64,000 nt of DNA. Source: Portulaca oleracea. Its lineage: Eukaryota > Streptophyta > Magnoliopsida > Caryophyllales > Portulacaceae. The notes beneath the pieces were generated by a model that saw only the letters and a program-made list of their open reading frames with translations, made no database searches and was not told where the DNA came from. This document shows positions 45,093 to 55,794 of this stretch, one piece after another (position 1 is the first letter of the stretch; every line of letters starts with the position of its first letter). The DNA lies in contig CM055888.1 in assembly GCA_029582165.1 (NCBI GenBank), forward strand, positions 34,147,408-34,211,407. The letters are read 5' to 3'. A program made the translations under genes and the position numbers.

Positions 45093-46198
45093 TCTACTAA
45101 AATCGACATTAAAATGAAATAGAGCGGGTAGAAGTTTAATTAATTTCACGAAATTATATTCCGAATCATGCAAATTTGAAAGAAATGTTTACATAATAAT
45201 GTACATGTAAAGCAGCAAACGAATACGATCACATGATTGAAATAAAAGGTGACCAAACCTCACTTAAAATATTGGTATGGCGATGGATGGACCGAACTTC
45301 TCTTGACAAATCCTTGGAGCGGCGCTTGGATGAAATGGAGACTTGAGTACGGTAGGATAGGACTTGGATTATGGATGAAATGGATGGATAATAATGGTGT
45401 ATGAGTGATTAGAGAAGTGGGTTTAAGAGAGTATGGACATAGGTGGGGGAAGATTTTGAGAGAGTTTTGGAAGTATGATGATGATAGTTGATGAGAATTT
45501 GAGTATAATGTGCTGGTTTATGAAAGTTGTTGATGAGAATGAATGGAATGGAGGGGGGTATTTATAGGTACAGAAGGTGGTGCTTTAGGAGGGAAATGGA
45601 GGGAAAATCATGGGGGACACATCCACATGATCATGCCATGCAATCACAAAAGACAAGGGAATGAGTCAAACACATGGGGCTAATATCAAGGGGTTGATCA
45701 AGATTTTGGCGCCGATTTCAAAAAGAAAACCCACACGGGTTTTAATTGATCTCGCACGGATCACTGACGTGGACGAGGCAAAACGACGCACTTCAGACAG
45801 TATAAAACTCGCGCGGGTTTTGAAGTCGCTGGGTCGGGGCGCGCTTTGGGCTTGTCCTGCTTCTGGGCCGTTTTTGCCTATTAAAACTCGTGCGGGTTTT
45901 GTTCTTGGTACTGGGCTTCCTTGGGCTTGTCCTGCTTCTGGGCCAGATTTTTGGGTCTGGGATTCGTAAAACCCGCGTGGGTTTTAAACTGGCTAAGTGT
46001 AACTTCAAACGGCCATAACTCTTTCATCCGGACTCCGATTGAGGCAATTCAAAAGGCGTTGGAAAACTTATGTTGTGTACTTTACTTTCATAAAAAGAAA
46101 CAGGGCCAACAAGACTTGTGGAAAAAATGGGATTCGAAATGGTGGGCATATGTATGTGAAAATGGTGGAAAATGAAGGTTTTTGTGGTGGGTTGGCCC

Positions 46199-47044
46199 CA
46201 GTGGCGAATTCAGAAACGAAATCAAGCGGGTTCAAATCAAACATAAAAATTCAAAACAAAAAATCAAAAAACTTATAATATTATTTTCTTTTGGGTAGTT
46301 GTCCTCGACGAGGCACTATGATTTGAAAGTATTCCATGATGTCATCATTTGGTACTTTCTCAAAAGTTTCATCCTCAAAATAAGTAATAATAGTATTTTT
46401 AAAAAAATTGTCTGAGATTTTGTTGCACAAACTTGTCTTGATAATCTATCTTCGTTGCGGAGGACGCACATTCAACGGTTGCAGTAGAGACCGGTATAGG
46501 AGAGGAAACTAATTACATTTAGGCCTTGTTTTTTGATTAGGTTGGATATAACTTTCCCAACTTATCCTAACTTATCTAAACCTAACACAATTCCCAAAAA
46601 ATCATCTATTCTAAAGACACAATTCCCCAAAAAATCATCATAACTTATGCCATCTTATTCTAAGTTATCCATTCAAACCTGAAAATAACCTAATCAAAGA
46701 ACAAGGCCTTAAACTTATTCAAATTAAGCTAAAATTATAAGAGAATCAAACTATAGATAAAACCTAAAAAGTAGTAGTTTGTAACTGTTGCTGCCGCTGG
46801 CCTGAGTAGAAAAGAAAAATGCTGGGCTTATTTGAGGGGGCGACTAGTCTCGAACACACGACCAAAGACTCCCCTGGCATATGCGTGGATGCGCGCCACT
46901 CAGCTGCCGCAGATGATACGATTCATATCTGTTTCATGTTGTATATGTATTATTTACGCTGTTTTTGTACACAAATTTATTTTCTTTTTTATTTTTTAAG
47001 CGGGGTCACGTGACCCCACGTGAACCCATGTTGGATCCGCCCCT
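46199..47044. mobile_element. hAT-like non-autonomous transposon
   Basis: Ends CAGTGGCGAATTC and GATCCGCCCCTG form short imperfect terminal inverted repeats (CAGKGGCGRATYC). An 8-bp TSD, GTTGGCCC, flanks it exactly (46191-46198 and 47045-47052). 8-bp TSDs and CAGNGGCG ends fit the hAT superfamily. There is no transposase frame. It carries a nested MITE, and near the right end a palindrome GGGGTCACGTGACCCC. Confidence 0.85.
46522..46708. mobile_element. Tourist-like MITE (PIF/Harbinger type)
   Basis: 187 bp with terminal inverted repeats GGCCTTGTTTTTTGATTAGG and (on the other end) AACCTAATCAAAGAACAAGG then CC, flanked by TTA on both sides. GGCCTTGTT ends and a TTA TSD are typical of Tourist elements. 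Inserted in the hAT-like element. Confidence 0.88.
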
Positions 47045-47165
47045 GGTTGGCCCGATAGCTTTTGATTGATGGAAGCCCAGTGGCTTGGCTTTCCTTCTAG
47101 CCTCTTTTCTTGTTGCTCCTGATTTGTAAACTTGTCCCGGTACAAAATTCGATGTCTACAAGGAT

Positions 47166-49190
47166 ACACACATGATGCTTTTATGCATCTATACATGCAA
47201 TGCATGCAGACAACCCTCCCAACTTTAGACAAAGATTTTCTTGGACAATGATTTTCTAAGACAATGCTTTCCTAAGACAACGCTTTCCTAAAACCATGAC
47301 TCCCTAAGACAATGCTTTCTAAGGATCAAGGCCACTCGTGGGGAATTTCAGGAAAATTCAAAGATGAGTAATGTTTCGATCCATGGAATAGGGAACAATG
47401 ATGGAGGCAACAGGCCTAAAGGATGCGTTTCTTGAATGATCATTTAGATGACCTTGATTGCTCGCAAACGTATGTTGACGTATGACAAGCCCCCGGTTTG
47501 GCGTAGACTCTTGATGACGAGATGATGCATAGGGACCATAGAATAGGAGAAGTCATAGTCCTTAGTAGTGAGTCTCAAACTCTCCATTTGCCTAACTTGC
47601 CCAAAGGGTTTTCAAGTTAGCCCCTCTTTTCTTTCTTTTTTTCTTTTCTTTTTTTTTTTTTTTGCTTCTTCTTTTTTCTCTCTCTCTCTCTCTCTTTTTT
47701 TTTTATTTTTATTAGACCACTATTAGGATGTCTATGAGAATGGAGATGCAGGACCTTGTAGGATAGGGAGTAAGTGTCCCTCTTTGAAGCTATCTTCGAT
47801 AAATGTCTTGAACGATGGCATAAAGGTAGCGCGAGCCCCCGGTTTAGAGTAGCTTATTTCTGAGTCTGTTCATGATCATGTGGTTGCCAATTAGCCGCTG
47901 ATCCGATGTGAACGGCTTTCGCTCTTGCTGAGATGTAAGCCACACAGAGCCTCATACTTGCATTAATGATTGAGCTTAAAAGTCCTCGGAGGGTGAGATG
48001 GGATGAAAGGGTTGGTTAGGAAGTGTTTGGGGAAAGAGATGGGATGTGAAGACACTTAAGAATGATCGTGTCTTGAAAGGGAGAAGAGATGGTCAACTAG
48101 GATAGACATCATCTCTTGAGAAAAGGTAGATGAGAGTTTATTGATGAATGAGATAGGGAGACACTCAAGAATGATCGTATCTTGAAAGGGTGAAGAAATG
48201 GTCAAATGGGGTAAGAGATCATCTCTTGAGAAAAGGTTGAAAGGGATGGTAGATGAGAGTTTATTGATGAATGAGATAGGGAGACACTCAAGAATGATCG
48301 TGTCTTGAAAGGGTGAAGAGATGGTCAAATGGGGTAAGACATCATCTCTTGAGAAAAGATTAAAAGGGATGGTAGATGAGAGTTTATTGATGAATGAGAT
48401 AGGGCGACACTCAAGAATGATCATGTCTTGAAAGAATGAAGAGATGGTCACATGTGGTAAGACATCATCTCTTGGGAAAAGGTTGAAACATGGTTATGGA
48501 ATGATGTCCAAGTCTAACAGAAGGAAGATGGAGGGTTGATGATGATGAAATACAGGGTTTCCTCTCCTTTTTCCTAACCTGCCCTGACGGGTTTTCAGGC
48601 TAGCCTCTCTTATTCTCTTACTCTCCTTTTGCCTAACCTGCCCTGACGGGTTTTCAGGCTAGCCTCTCTTGTTCTCTCACTCTCCTTTTGCCTAACCTGC
48701 CCTAACGGGTTTTCAGGCTAGCCTTTTTTTTTTAAAGACCAACATTTTGAGGATAAAGGATGCTCCTTGTAGCGGCCGAGCCTTAAAGAGGTTTTCCTAC
48801 GTATCCAAGGTGGAATCAGGCCAGTCGTAGTTCTTTAAGCGCAACTTTGATGGACAGTGCCTCAAGGAAGGTTTGAAGGTTTGAGGGTTCATATGCAGGT
48901 TATGGATGGATGAAAGGTTTGTGAAGGTTATAGAAGGCTGAGGTGTATGAATGATGAGGTCAAGGTTTGAGACGAGATTTTCTGATGTGTGCATGACTCT
49001 TATTTTCGTGTTCTCACTTCTTATTCTCCTCTAACCCCTTTTTTCTTCTTTCTTTCTTCCTTTTTCTTGTTTCATTTTCTTCTCAACTTATTTTTTTTTT
49101 TTTTTTTTGCTTTCACTTTTTTTCACCTTTTTTTTTTCACTTTTTCCTTTGCTTCCTTATCTTTTTTCGACTTCCTTATCTTTTGGCTTT
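47166..49190 (-). other. Tat 3' region with three repeat types
   Basis: No gene. 47630-47705 is a pyrimidine tract. 48028-48490 holds four copies of a roughly 119-bp unit (AATGATCGTGTCTTGAAAGG, CATCATCTCTTGAGAAAAGG). 48574-48721 holds three copies of a 59-bp unit containing a hairpin (CTAACCTG/CAGGCTAG arms); a diverged single copy is at 47592. 49020-49170 is again pyrimidine-rich. The 131-residue frame over the 119-bp repeats is a repeat translation. Confidence 0.7.
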
Positions 49191-49665
49191 GGGGTAGATA
49201 TGGTGAAGACTGGTGGTGCTGAATATGGTAAGTAGCAAGCAAAGTCTCTACTTCTTTCCGAAAGTGGCTTCCATTGTCACTGATGATCTCATGAGGCATA
49301 TGATGTTCTGAAGGATGAATTCGGCCATTTGTTTAGATGTGAGTTTGGCATAAGAGGCTGCCTCTACCCACTTAGTAAAATAATCAATGGCGACCAAGAT
49401 GTATTCATGTCCTCCTGTTCCTATTGGGTGTATCTTGCCAATGATGTCGATACCCCATACCGAAAATGGCCATGGAGATGTCGAAGTAGTCAAATACGAG
49501 GGAGGTGATGTTGCAAATTGGCATACTCTCGGCATTTGTGACATCTACGAACAAAATCCCAGCAATCTGCCTTCATAGTGGACCAATAACAAGCAGCCCT
49601 TTGAATCTTCTTCACTAGCATGCGCCCATTCATATGAGGTCCACATTCTCCTCCTTTGCACTTTT
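49191..49665 (-). pseudogene. Tat integrase fragment
   Basis: Minus-strand reading shows a zinc-finger end (GPHMNGRMLVKKIQRAACYW, then CHKC), a frame problem, then PFSVWGIDIIGKIHPIGTGG with the first core Asp and LVAIDYFTKWVEAASYA, a TGA in the next segment, and HFRKEVETLLATYHIQHHQS. Sequence then turns into A/G-rich DNA where the third catalytic residue (the Glu after SPYRPQ-like text) should come. The enzyme is therefore truncated as well as interrupted. Confidence 0.85.
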
Positions 49666-49768
49666 AGCATCGATGCACAACAAATTGATGTCTGTAGGCC
49701 ATTTCTTGTACAAGCGATCTTGGATCAAACAGTATTGTGCTACTAAAGATCTGATTGCCTATTGTCCT

Positions 49769-50431
49769 CTAGCTCGGCTGGATATTCTCCTTTCCGAAGA
49801 AAATTATATGCGTCATGGAACTATCCTCATTTTCTTCTTCTTGTGTCTCCATATTGCAGACATAAGCTAGTTCAAACTGCCGCTCTACTATTACTGGTAG
49901 TTGGAGCGTGTCTGATGGGATTGATATCATTGAAGATAACTTAGCTAGAGCATCAGCCAATTCATTGTGATCCCTAGAAAGGTATTGGAAGCTAATCTTC
50001 TAAAAATGATTAGCAAGTCCCAAAAGCTTCTGTTGGTATGCCATAAGGCATTCATTCTAAACTTTCCACATGTTCTTAGCCTGATTGTTGATAAGGCTAG
50101 AATCTCCAAAGACCTTTATATGGCGTATACCTAAGGCCAAAGCAGCTTGTAAACCCTTGGTGTAGGCTTCATATTCGGCAGCATTGTTTGTGGCGTCAAA
50201 ATTCAGCTTTACAGATATAGGAACATATGCCTCTTCTAGAGAGATCAGTAGTACTCCTACTCCACAACCTATTTGATTGGAAGCCCCGTCAAAATACATT
50301 TCCCATGTATCTTCATCTGTAAGGAAAATGTCTTCATCTGGGAATTCCAAGTGAGTGCTTGGAGGTTCCTGTGATGGTGAAGCGGCCAAGAAATCCGAAA
50401 CAACCTGCCCTTTGATGGGTTTCTGAGGCAA
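49769..50431 (-). pseudogene. Tat archaeal-type RNase H (second RNase H)
   Basis: The frame from 50431 reads PIKGQVVSDFLAAS, then WEMYFDGASNQIGCGVGVLL (first Asp), NNAAEYEAYTKGLQAALALG (Glu) and IKVFGDSSLI (Asp), the DED set of an RNase H separate from that joined to RT. After stops near 50057 and 50003 the tail (ADALAKLSSM) continues to the linker before integrase. An additional RNase H of this type is diagnostic of Tat/Ogre elements. Confidence 0.88.
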
Positions 50432-50481
50432 ATACTGGAGTTGCTCAAGTAATAGATGGCGCTCTCTTGACCTTTTATCTT

Positions 50482-50725
50482 TTAGGTTAACATAGCACCC
50501 ATTGCGGTGCTAGTTACTTTAAGATAAAGGAGTAGAGGCTCATCTGGTACTGAAGGCATAAGGATCGGTGGATGCTGCAAATACTCCTTGATTTTTTCAA
50601 AAGCAGCTTGACATTGATCGTCCCATTCTATTTTATTTTTCTTCTTCAACTTCTTGAACAAAGGTTCACAGGTCATGGTGAACTTTGAGATGTATCTACT
50701 GAAACCCCTTATCTCCTTTGGTCAT
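50482..50725 (-). pseudogene. Tat RT end and start of RNase H
   Basis: It reads RYISKFTMTCEPLFKKLKKK, then WDDQCQAAFEKIKEYLQHPP and LYLKVTSTAMGAMLT, the RT connection and beginning of the RT-linked RNase H. It is cut at both ends: a break into non-coding sequence at about 50725 and a stop before the rest of RNase H. Confidence 0.85.
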
Positions 50726-51007
50726 AGCACACCTTTTGGATTGGGTTAAGGGTTTGAAAAGGGTTGAGGTTTGATGGAGAGGTCAAAGATGTGAGTGGTA
50801 GGTGGTAAGTCGAGATTGGATGAAAACATAAGGGTAATATGGGTACTGAAATGAAGGTTGGGTTCAAGCCCCCTGTCCTTGGCACATTTGGTTAAGCTAC
50901 TAGTTTAGGAGCATAGAGATATCCATTTTCAAGAGACTGATGATTTTGGTCTTCTCTCCTTTTGCCCAGCCTGCTTGATGAGTGCAGACTGGTTTCTTCA
51001 AATGTTT
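50726..51007. other. Junction sequence, no gene
   Basis: Unclassified. CTCTCCTTTTGCCCAGCCTGC near 50957 resembles the 59-bp repeats of the Tat 3' region, so it may be a displaced Tat piece. Confidence 0.4.
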
Positions 51008-51504
51008 AATTGAATTGGTGAGCTTTTAATTAGGATTTTTTTTTATAGAAGATTTTGTATTTTAATTACATGATTCTAATTTTTTCAAGGACAATTCGGG
51101 CAATTTATTTTATATTTCATTTGGATTTACATAGGATTCAATTGATTACACTAGGAAAATTATTAAAATTTAAAAAATGATAGAATAATATGATAGAATA
51201 CATAACAATATGAAACAATTTGTAGTCACACGTAAAAATATATAAAGTTGGCTTAAATTTAATTATCATTTACATGAGTTTATGCAAAGTTGGACTAGGG
51301 TGAATATATGTCTGAATTTTAAGGGGAGAAATAATTAGATTAGGATAGAATATTTTTAGGTGATAAATCTTAATAACTTATTAATTTGTAAAATTTAAAT
51401 TTTAATTAAAAAAGATATTCATGATATTATGAGAGAATCTCTAACAATATGACACAATTTTGTAGTCATACATGAATATATCTAAAGTTGGCTAAATTTA
51501 TATG
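51008..51504. repeat. AT-rich repeat R3, left part
   Basis: AATGTTTAATTGAATTGGTG onward matches 61512-62040 in direct orientation. It is interrupted by Copia-2 and resumes at 59077. The type of the repeat is unknown. Confidence 0.75.
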
Positions 51505-51929
51505 TGTTGGTAAATTAACGACCACTTAGTTAATTATTAGTTAATTAATTAAATATGCTCAATTTATCTAGAATACAGTTTCTAGATAATAAGAAATCAT
51601 AAACAGACTAGGAATAAGACTTCCTATCTGATTAGGATTCCTACTAGGTGTTTGGGTATGTCTCTAAGACTAACCTATAAATATATACCTATGTGGTACA
51701 TATCATGTGGGCGTAACAATGAATCTAATCGATTCTCTCTCGGGTAAACCACCATCGGAGGTTAGGGGATTTGGGGTGTGAATATACTAGTGACTCCGTA
51801 ATTGGTAGCCAACGTTTCGAGTCGTTTCCCTGGAGGACTCAAGAAAGGAGATTACAGTATTCGTGGGACAAGATTCAGCAATACGATCCTAATTGCTTCC
51901 GCATTAAGATATTTCGATTCCACTCTACA
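51505..51929 (+). repeat. Copia-2 5' LTR (425 bp)
   Basis: It contains AACCTATAAATATATACC, a good TATA box at 51676-51687. It is longer than the 3' LTR by 132 bp. Confidence 0.9.
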
Positions 51930-51930
51930 G

Positions 51931-51942
51931 TGGTATCAGAGC
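51931..51942 (+). promoter_or_regulatory. Copia-2 primer binding site
   Basis: TGGTATCAGAGC one base after the LTR; initiator tRNA-Met type, followed by CTAATTG. Confidence 0.9.
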
Positions 51943-54900
51943 CTAATTGCTTGAACTTGTTCTTGTATTAATCTTTCCTAATCTATTTAATTAAACTTGG
52001 TGTCTAATAGTTTTTAGTGTTAACTAATCTGGTTTAAGTCTTGCGTAGACATGCTTTGTTCAAGTATTAAACCTTGTGTTTACACATTCTTTTTTATGCC
52101 CAGAAGATTTATGTATCTGTGTTATCTGCCTTGATTAGTTAAACTTTGTGTTTATATGTGTAATATTTGTTCATGTCTAGTCAAGCTTTTGCCCAGAACT
52201 GTGTTCACGTTTATGGCAGAATAAACTTTGTTTTTTTTTTGCCTAACTATAAACTAGGTGTTTATTCAGATTGCTTAAACTATGTTTTTATTTAATGTCC
52301 CTTATCCACATTGATTATGTGTTTGTCATATATGCCTCGACGAAATATCTTTGAGTTATTTAATGTTCCTTATCCACATTGAGTCTTGCTTATAATACAG
52401 CCAGATGAATTGGGTATTTATTGTGGTTATAGTTCTGCCCAAAAGAAACAGCTTTGTGTTTTTGCTTTTCTTTGGCATGATCCCCTGAGACCCCAACGAG
52501 TTTTGACCTAATACCCCCCTCACTCAGGCACCACCCCACCGTCAGTCCGCCTTTCGTGGTATTGGCGAACGTTTCGCTTCTTCCTCAAATCAGATGCATC
52601 CTCTTTCACGGTTGAGATAAATAAAAAAACGGGGTGACGAGATCTTAAGTAAAATTGCGAGTTCGTTTCCGAATTAGAGAAAAGTTCCAAAAGATGAGTT
52701 CTTTGGAAACCTATCCATTAGAAGTGAGTGTGTCGAACGCCACCAACGGAGCATTCAAGTTTGCTCCTTTTCCCTCGTATCCACCCTGGACAACCTCGAT
52801 CTAAAGTTTTCTAGCGAGAAACAATGAAAACAACGAGACTTGAGGACCCATGAACATCACGCACCATCGTCCGAGTGGTGTTTCGGCAGCATGGCCAACA
52901 CAATCGCAGTCTTCGTTCGCCGATCTATGTGTGACGCTGACCACCTTTTTTTCCGAGTTCGATCGCCAGAATCGAGAGACCGGGGCTATGGTTCTTGGGC
53001 AGTTTTCGGACACCAGAGACAGCGAGGAAGACCGAATTAGGGGCAAGACAGTGTTGGTGGCTGAGCTTTGTGCTTTATTCCCATGGCTATTCGTAGATGG
53101 GGAAGGGGGAGAGTTAGAGAAAGAAGGAGAGAAAATTGGTGAGGCAGGAGTCTGGGCGTACTGTCAAATGTGTAGGGCTAGGCTTTTTGTCTTCATGGGC
53201 TTCTTTGTTCGAGTTGGACTATGTGTCCGCCCTTTCCTTTCAATCATTCTTTTTAATTTAACTATGTGTTAATGATTAATATGTTACCTTTTTTATTTAC
53301 TACATATCAATCAGTTTATAGATCTTAGTACTAATTATATGTTGATTAGCTTCTGATTAATAAAGGTAAATTGAGTATATCTATGATTATTTGTATCATA
53401 TGATTTGTTTGATTATGATGATTTTGGTGCTTATTATTTTAATTTATGTAATTAATTTTGTGATGAGCATGCTAGAATTAATATGATTATGTATCATGGT
53501 ATAGTATGAGATTTATGTTAATTTATGATTTAGTGTCATATTGTATTAATTTCATTATATTATTAATGTAAATTTATTTTACATAGAGCTAATTGTCTTT
53601 TACATATTATTATAAATTCGTTCAATATGTTTTGGCTGTAAATTTGTTTTACACGTAGACGACATGTTAACTGTAAATTAGCTTTACATGACCCTAATAT
53701 AGATAAGCTTTATATGTCATAAATATTCGTATGAGTTATAGAATTAGTTTTATATAATATATGAATAATATGATATTGTTACGTTTAGAATTAATATGAA
53801 TATGTTGTTATATTAATTTACAGTATCACATACAAAATTTGTTTTGTAGGCTTTATGTTAGATTTGTTCATATAAAGATTGACTTCTTAGGCTTTTTCAA
53901 CTATGAGATAGTACATATGTAATTCAGTTTTACATAGTAGACTTATAGATGTGTTTTATAATATATCACATGGATTATTTGATGTTTTGTGAATTTCTTT
54001 TATAATTTTATGTGATTATATTTCATATAATTATCTGGCATAAGGAATTGTAATTCAGTGTTACAAGTTATGACATTATGAGTGCATGATATTTAAATTT
54101 GTTTTACATATGAGTTAGTCTTACATGAAAGTACATAAATGTGTTTCATGTATGACCAGTTGACTATAGAGATAAATTTATTTTATGAGGTCTTGTAGTC
54201 ATTCTTGTCATGTTTTTTATATAAATTAGTTTTGCATAAAAGGGAGGACTAATAAAATTGTACAAACTAGCTTTGTCTCATTATCATGTAATTTTGTTTT
54301 ACATATTTCTAATTGATCAATTGGGACTTATAAAACGACAAGTGAAACTTCTTATGTGATTTTTGTATTGCATAAAAGGTTATTAAAGGCTAAGTTTGAC
54401 TATGTGAATTTGTTTTTATAACCTCATCTTAGTCAAAGATGATATGATTTTGTTTCATATGATCTAAAATCAGTTAAAAACAATAAAATTTTATTTTTAT
54501 ATGCTTATTATATGATTTTGTTCATGTAATATTAATTGATTAAGTTTAGTATTGATTAAATGATATATAAATTCGTTTTACATATCATCCCTTGTAAATT
54601 TGTTCTACATGGATTAATCAATTGAAAACTTTATGATATGTTGTGTAGCCATATCTTACTTGTGTGAGAGTGGTATATAAATTCCCGTATTGTGTAGATT
54701 TGTTTTACATTAATGACCGATTAATTTTTGTAACTCCCACGTGTAAAGTAAGTTAGTTTTACTTACAATCAATTAGACTCATGAATATTAGTTTAAACAT
54801 GACATAACGTAAAATTCGTTTTTACGTACAAGATATTAGTCGTACTTATATAAATAAATTTTATGTAAGTCTAATATAATATACTTCATGTACTGGATTA

Positions 54901-55194
54901 ATGTCAAGTTGTATGTGTATCCGCTATATGCATAACAACTTATGAATAAGTTTCAAAGATTGATCTATCTTTGTGATAATCAACAACATATTGTTAATTT
55001 GTTGAACAATATGATCCATATAGATGTGTTTCTTTTATGGAATAGTTTGATAATTAAATTTAAAGGTTTCTAATTTATGTAGCTTGCGATGATTATGAGC
55101 CTAGCGAAATTTTCGACCGAGCGATATGAATGATGAAATTTTTGATAATTTGATTATTAAAAATGTGCCTAAATTCTTATGTTCTTTGTAGACA
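51943..55194 (+). other. Copia-2 leader, 3.25 kb
   Basis: Unusually long. 52064-52300 has about five copies of TTAAACTTTGTGTTTAT-like words. 52480-53260 is distinctly richer in GC and has overlapping frames of 66-140 residues without recognisable domains. 53567-54870 is AT-rich with about 20 copies of TAAATTTGTTTTACAT-like words. Confidence 0.7.
53567..54870 (+). repeat. Array of degenerate TAAATTTGTTTTACAT words
   Basis: Clear copies begin near 53569, 53639, 53675, 53741, 53837, 53926, 54046, 54091, 54226, 54291, 54571, 54597, 54691, 54749 and 54819, with weaker ones between. Spacing is irregular (about 26-135 bp), unlike a simple tandem repeat. Confidence 0.7.
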
Positions 55195-55794
55195 TGGAAC
55201 GTACGTTGGCTAATGAGTTAACTACCATTGAGAAATTAGACGACACCAACTTTATCATATGGTGTAGAAAGATAAGGTCTTTTCTGGTGAAAAGTGATGC
55301 ATTAGATCACTTAACATGTGTCATGGATTTCCCATTAAGTATGAACCAACTACTATGAAAAGAAGGTAGTATATGAGAAGTGTTTTGTGAAAGATGCATT
55401 TGTACTCTCTATGATGCGTAGCTATGTGCACTTTGATCATCAGAGAGAGTTTGAGATCGCCTTCACTAAGAAGGTTGTGTGGGGTATGCTAAGATACAGA
55501 TATAGCAGACAACTTCGAACTTAGTGTATGAAGTGACTTATGTGCTGTGTGGACTCTAGCCGAAGTGTATATGAACACTTACCAATCATGAGTGACATGA
55601 CTGAAAACCTCAAAGCTACTGGAAGACAAATCTATAATGAGCAACAAGTCTCAAATGTGTTGAGCACTCTCTCAAAAGACAGTGGTCATTTGATGAAATT
55701 TAAGCTTAGGATACTTCATCATGAGGATGTAAGGACCTGTGCTGAGATTTGCAAACATTTCAAAATAGTTGAGTCCCTCCAAAAGGAAATTTGA
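55195..55794 (+). pseudogene. Copia-2 gag remnant
   Basis: It starts MERTLANELTTIEKLDDTNF, then IIWCRKIRSFLVKSDALDHL, the usual copia Gag opening (FDGTNFxxWKxxIRxxL type). After frameshifts the last 84 residues (55540-55794) fit the central Gag region: MTENLKATGRQIYNEQQVSN, LSTLSKDSGHLM, then EICKHFKIVESLQKEI. There is no zinc knuckle or protease after it. Confidence 0.65.

Larger units (their letters stand above)
43960..47160 (-). mobile_element. Solo Tat-family LTR inside the Tat element
   Basis: The + strand reads TGTAGGACCCGG...GATGTCTACA with TSD AGGAT on both sides (43955-43959 and 47161-47165). No primer site or PPT adjoins it, so this is a solo LTR left by recombination between two LTRs. 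It is a different subfamily from the host LTR. Subtracting an internal 481-bp duplication and a hAT-like insert leaves about 1.87 kb, the usual size. Eight palindromes survive (44231, 44309, 44712, 44790, 45726, 45804, 45883, 45968). Confidence 0.88.
40412..51005 (-). mobile_element. Tat/Ogre-type element, 3' half
   Basis: On the minus strand, from about 50725 down: end of RT, RNase H, the additional archaeal-type RNase H typical of the Tat lineage, integrase, a long repeat-rich 3' region, PPT and a 1832-bp 3' LTR. The 5' LTR, gag, protease and most of RT are missing, and the integrase is cut before its last catalytic residue. The region is further split by a solo LTR (43960-47160). Confidence 0.85.

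Noticed and set aside
43960..47160. Considered as the 5' LTR of the minus-strand Tat element
   Set aside because: No primer site lies on its inner side and it has its own exact TSD (AGGAT) within Tat 3' sequence, so it is a separate solo LTR.
48056..48451. 131-residue minus-strand frame with internal repeats (PISFINKLSSTIPFNLFS)
   Set aside because: Direct translation of the 119-bp tandem repeats in non-coding Tat 3' sequence.
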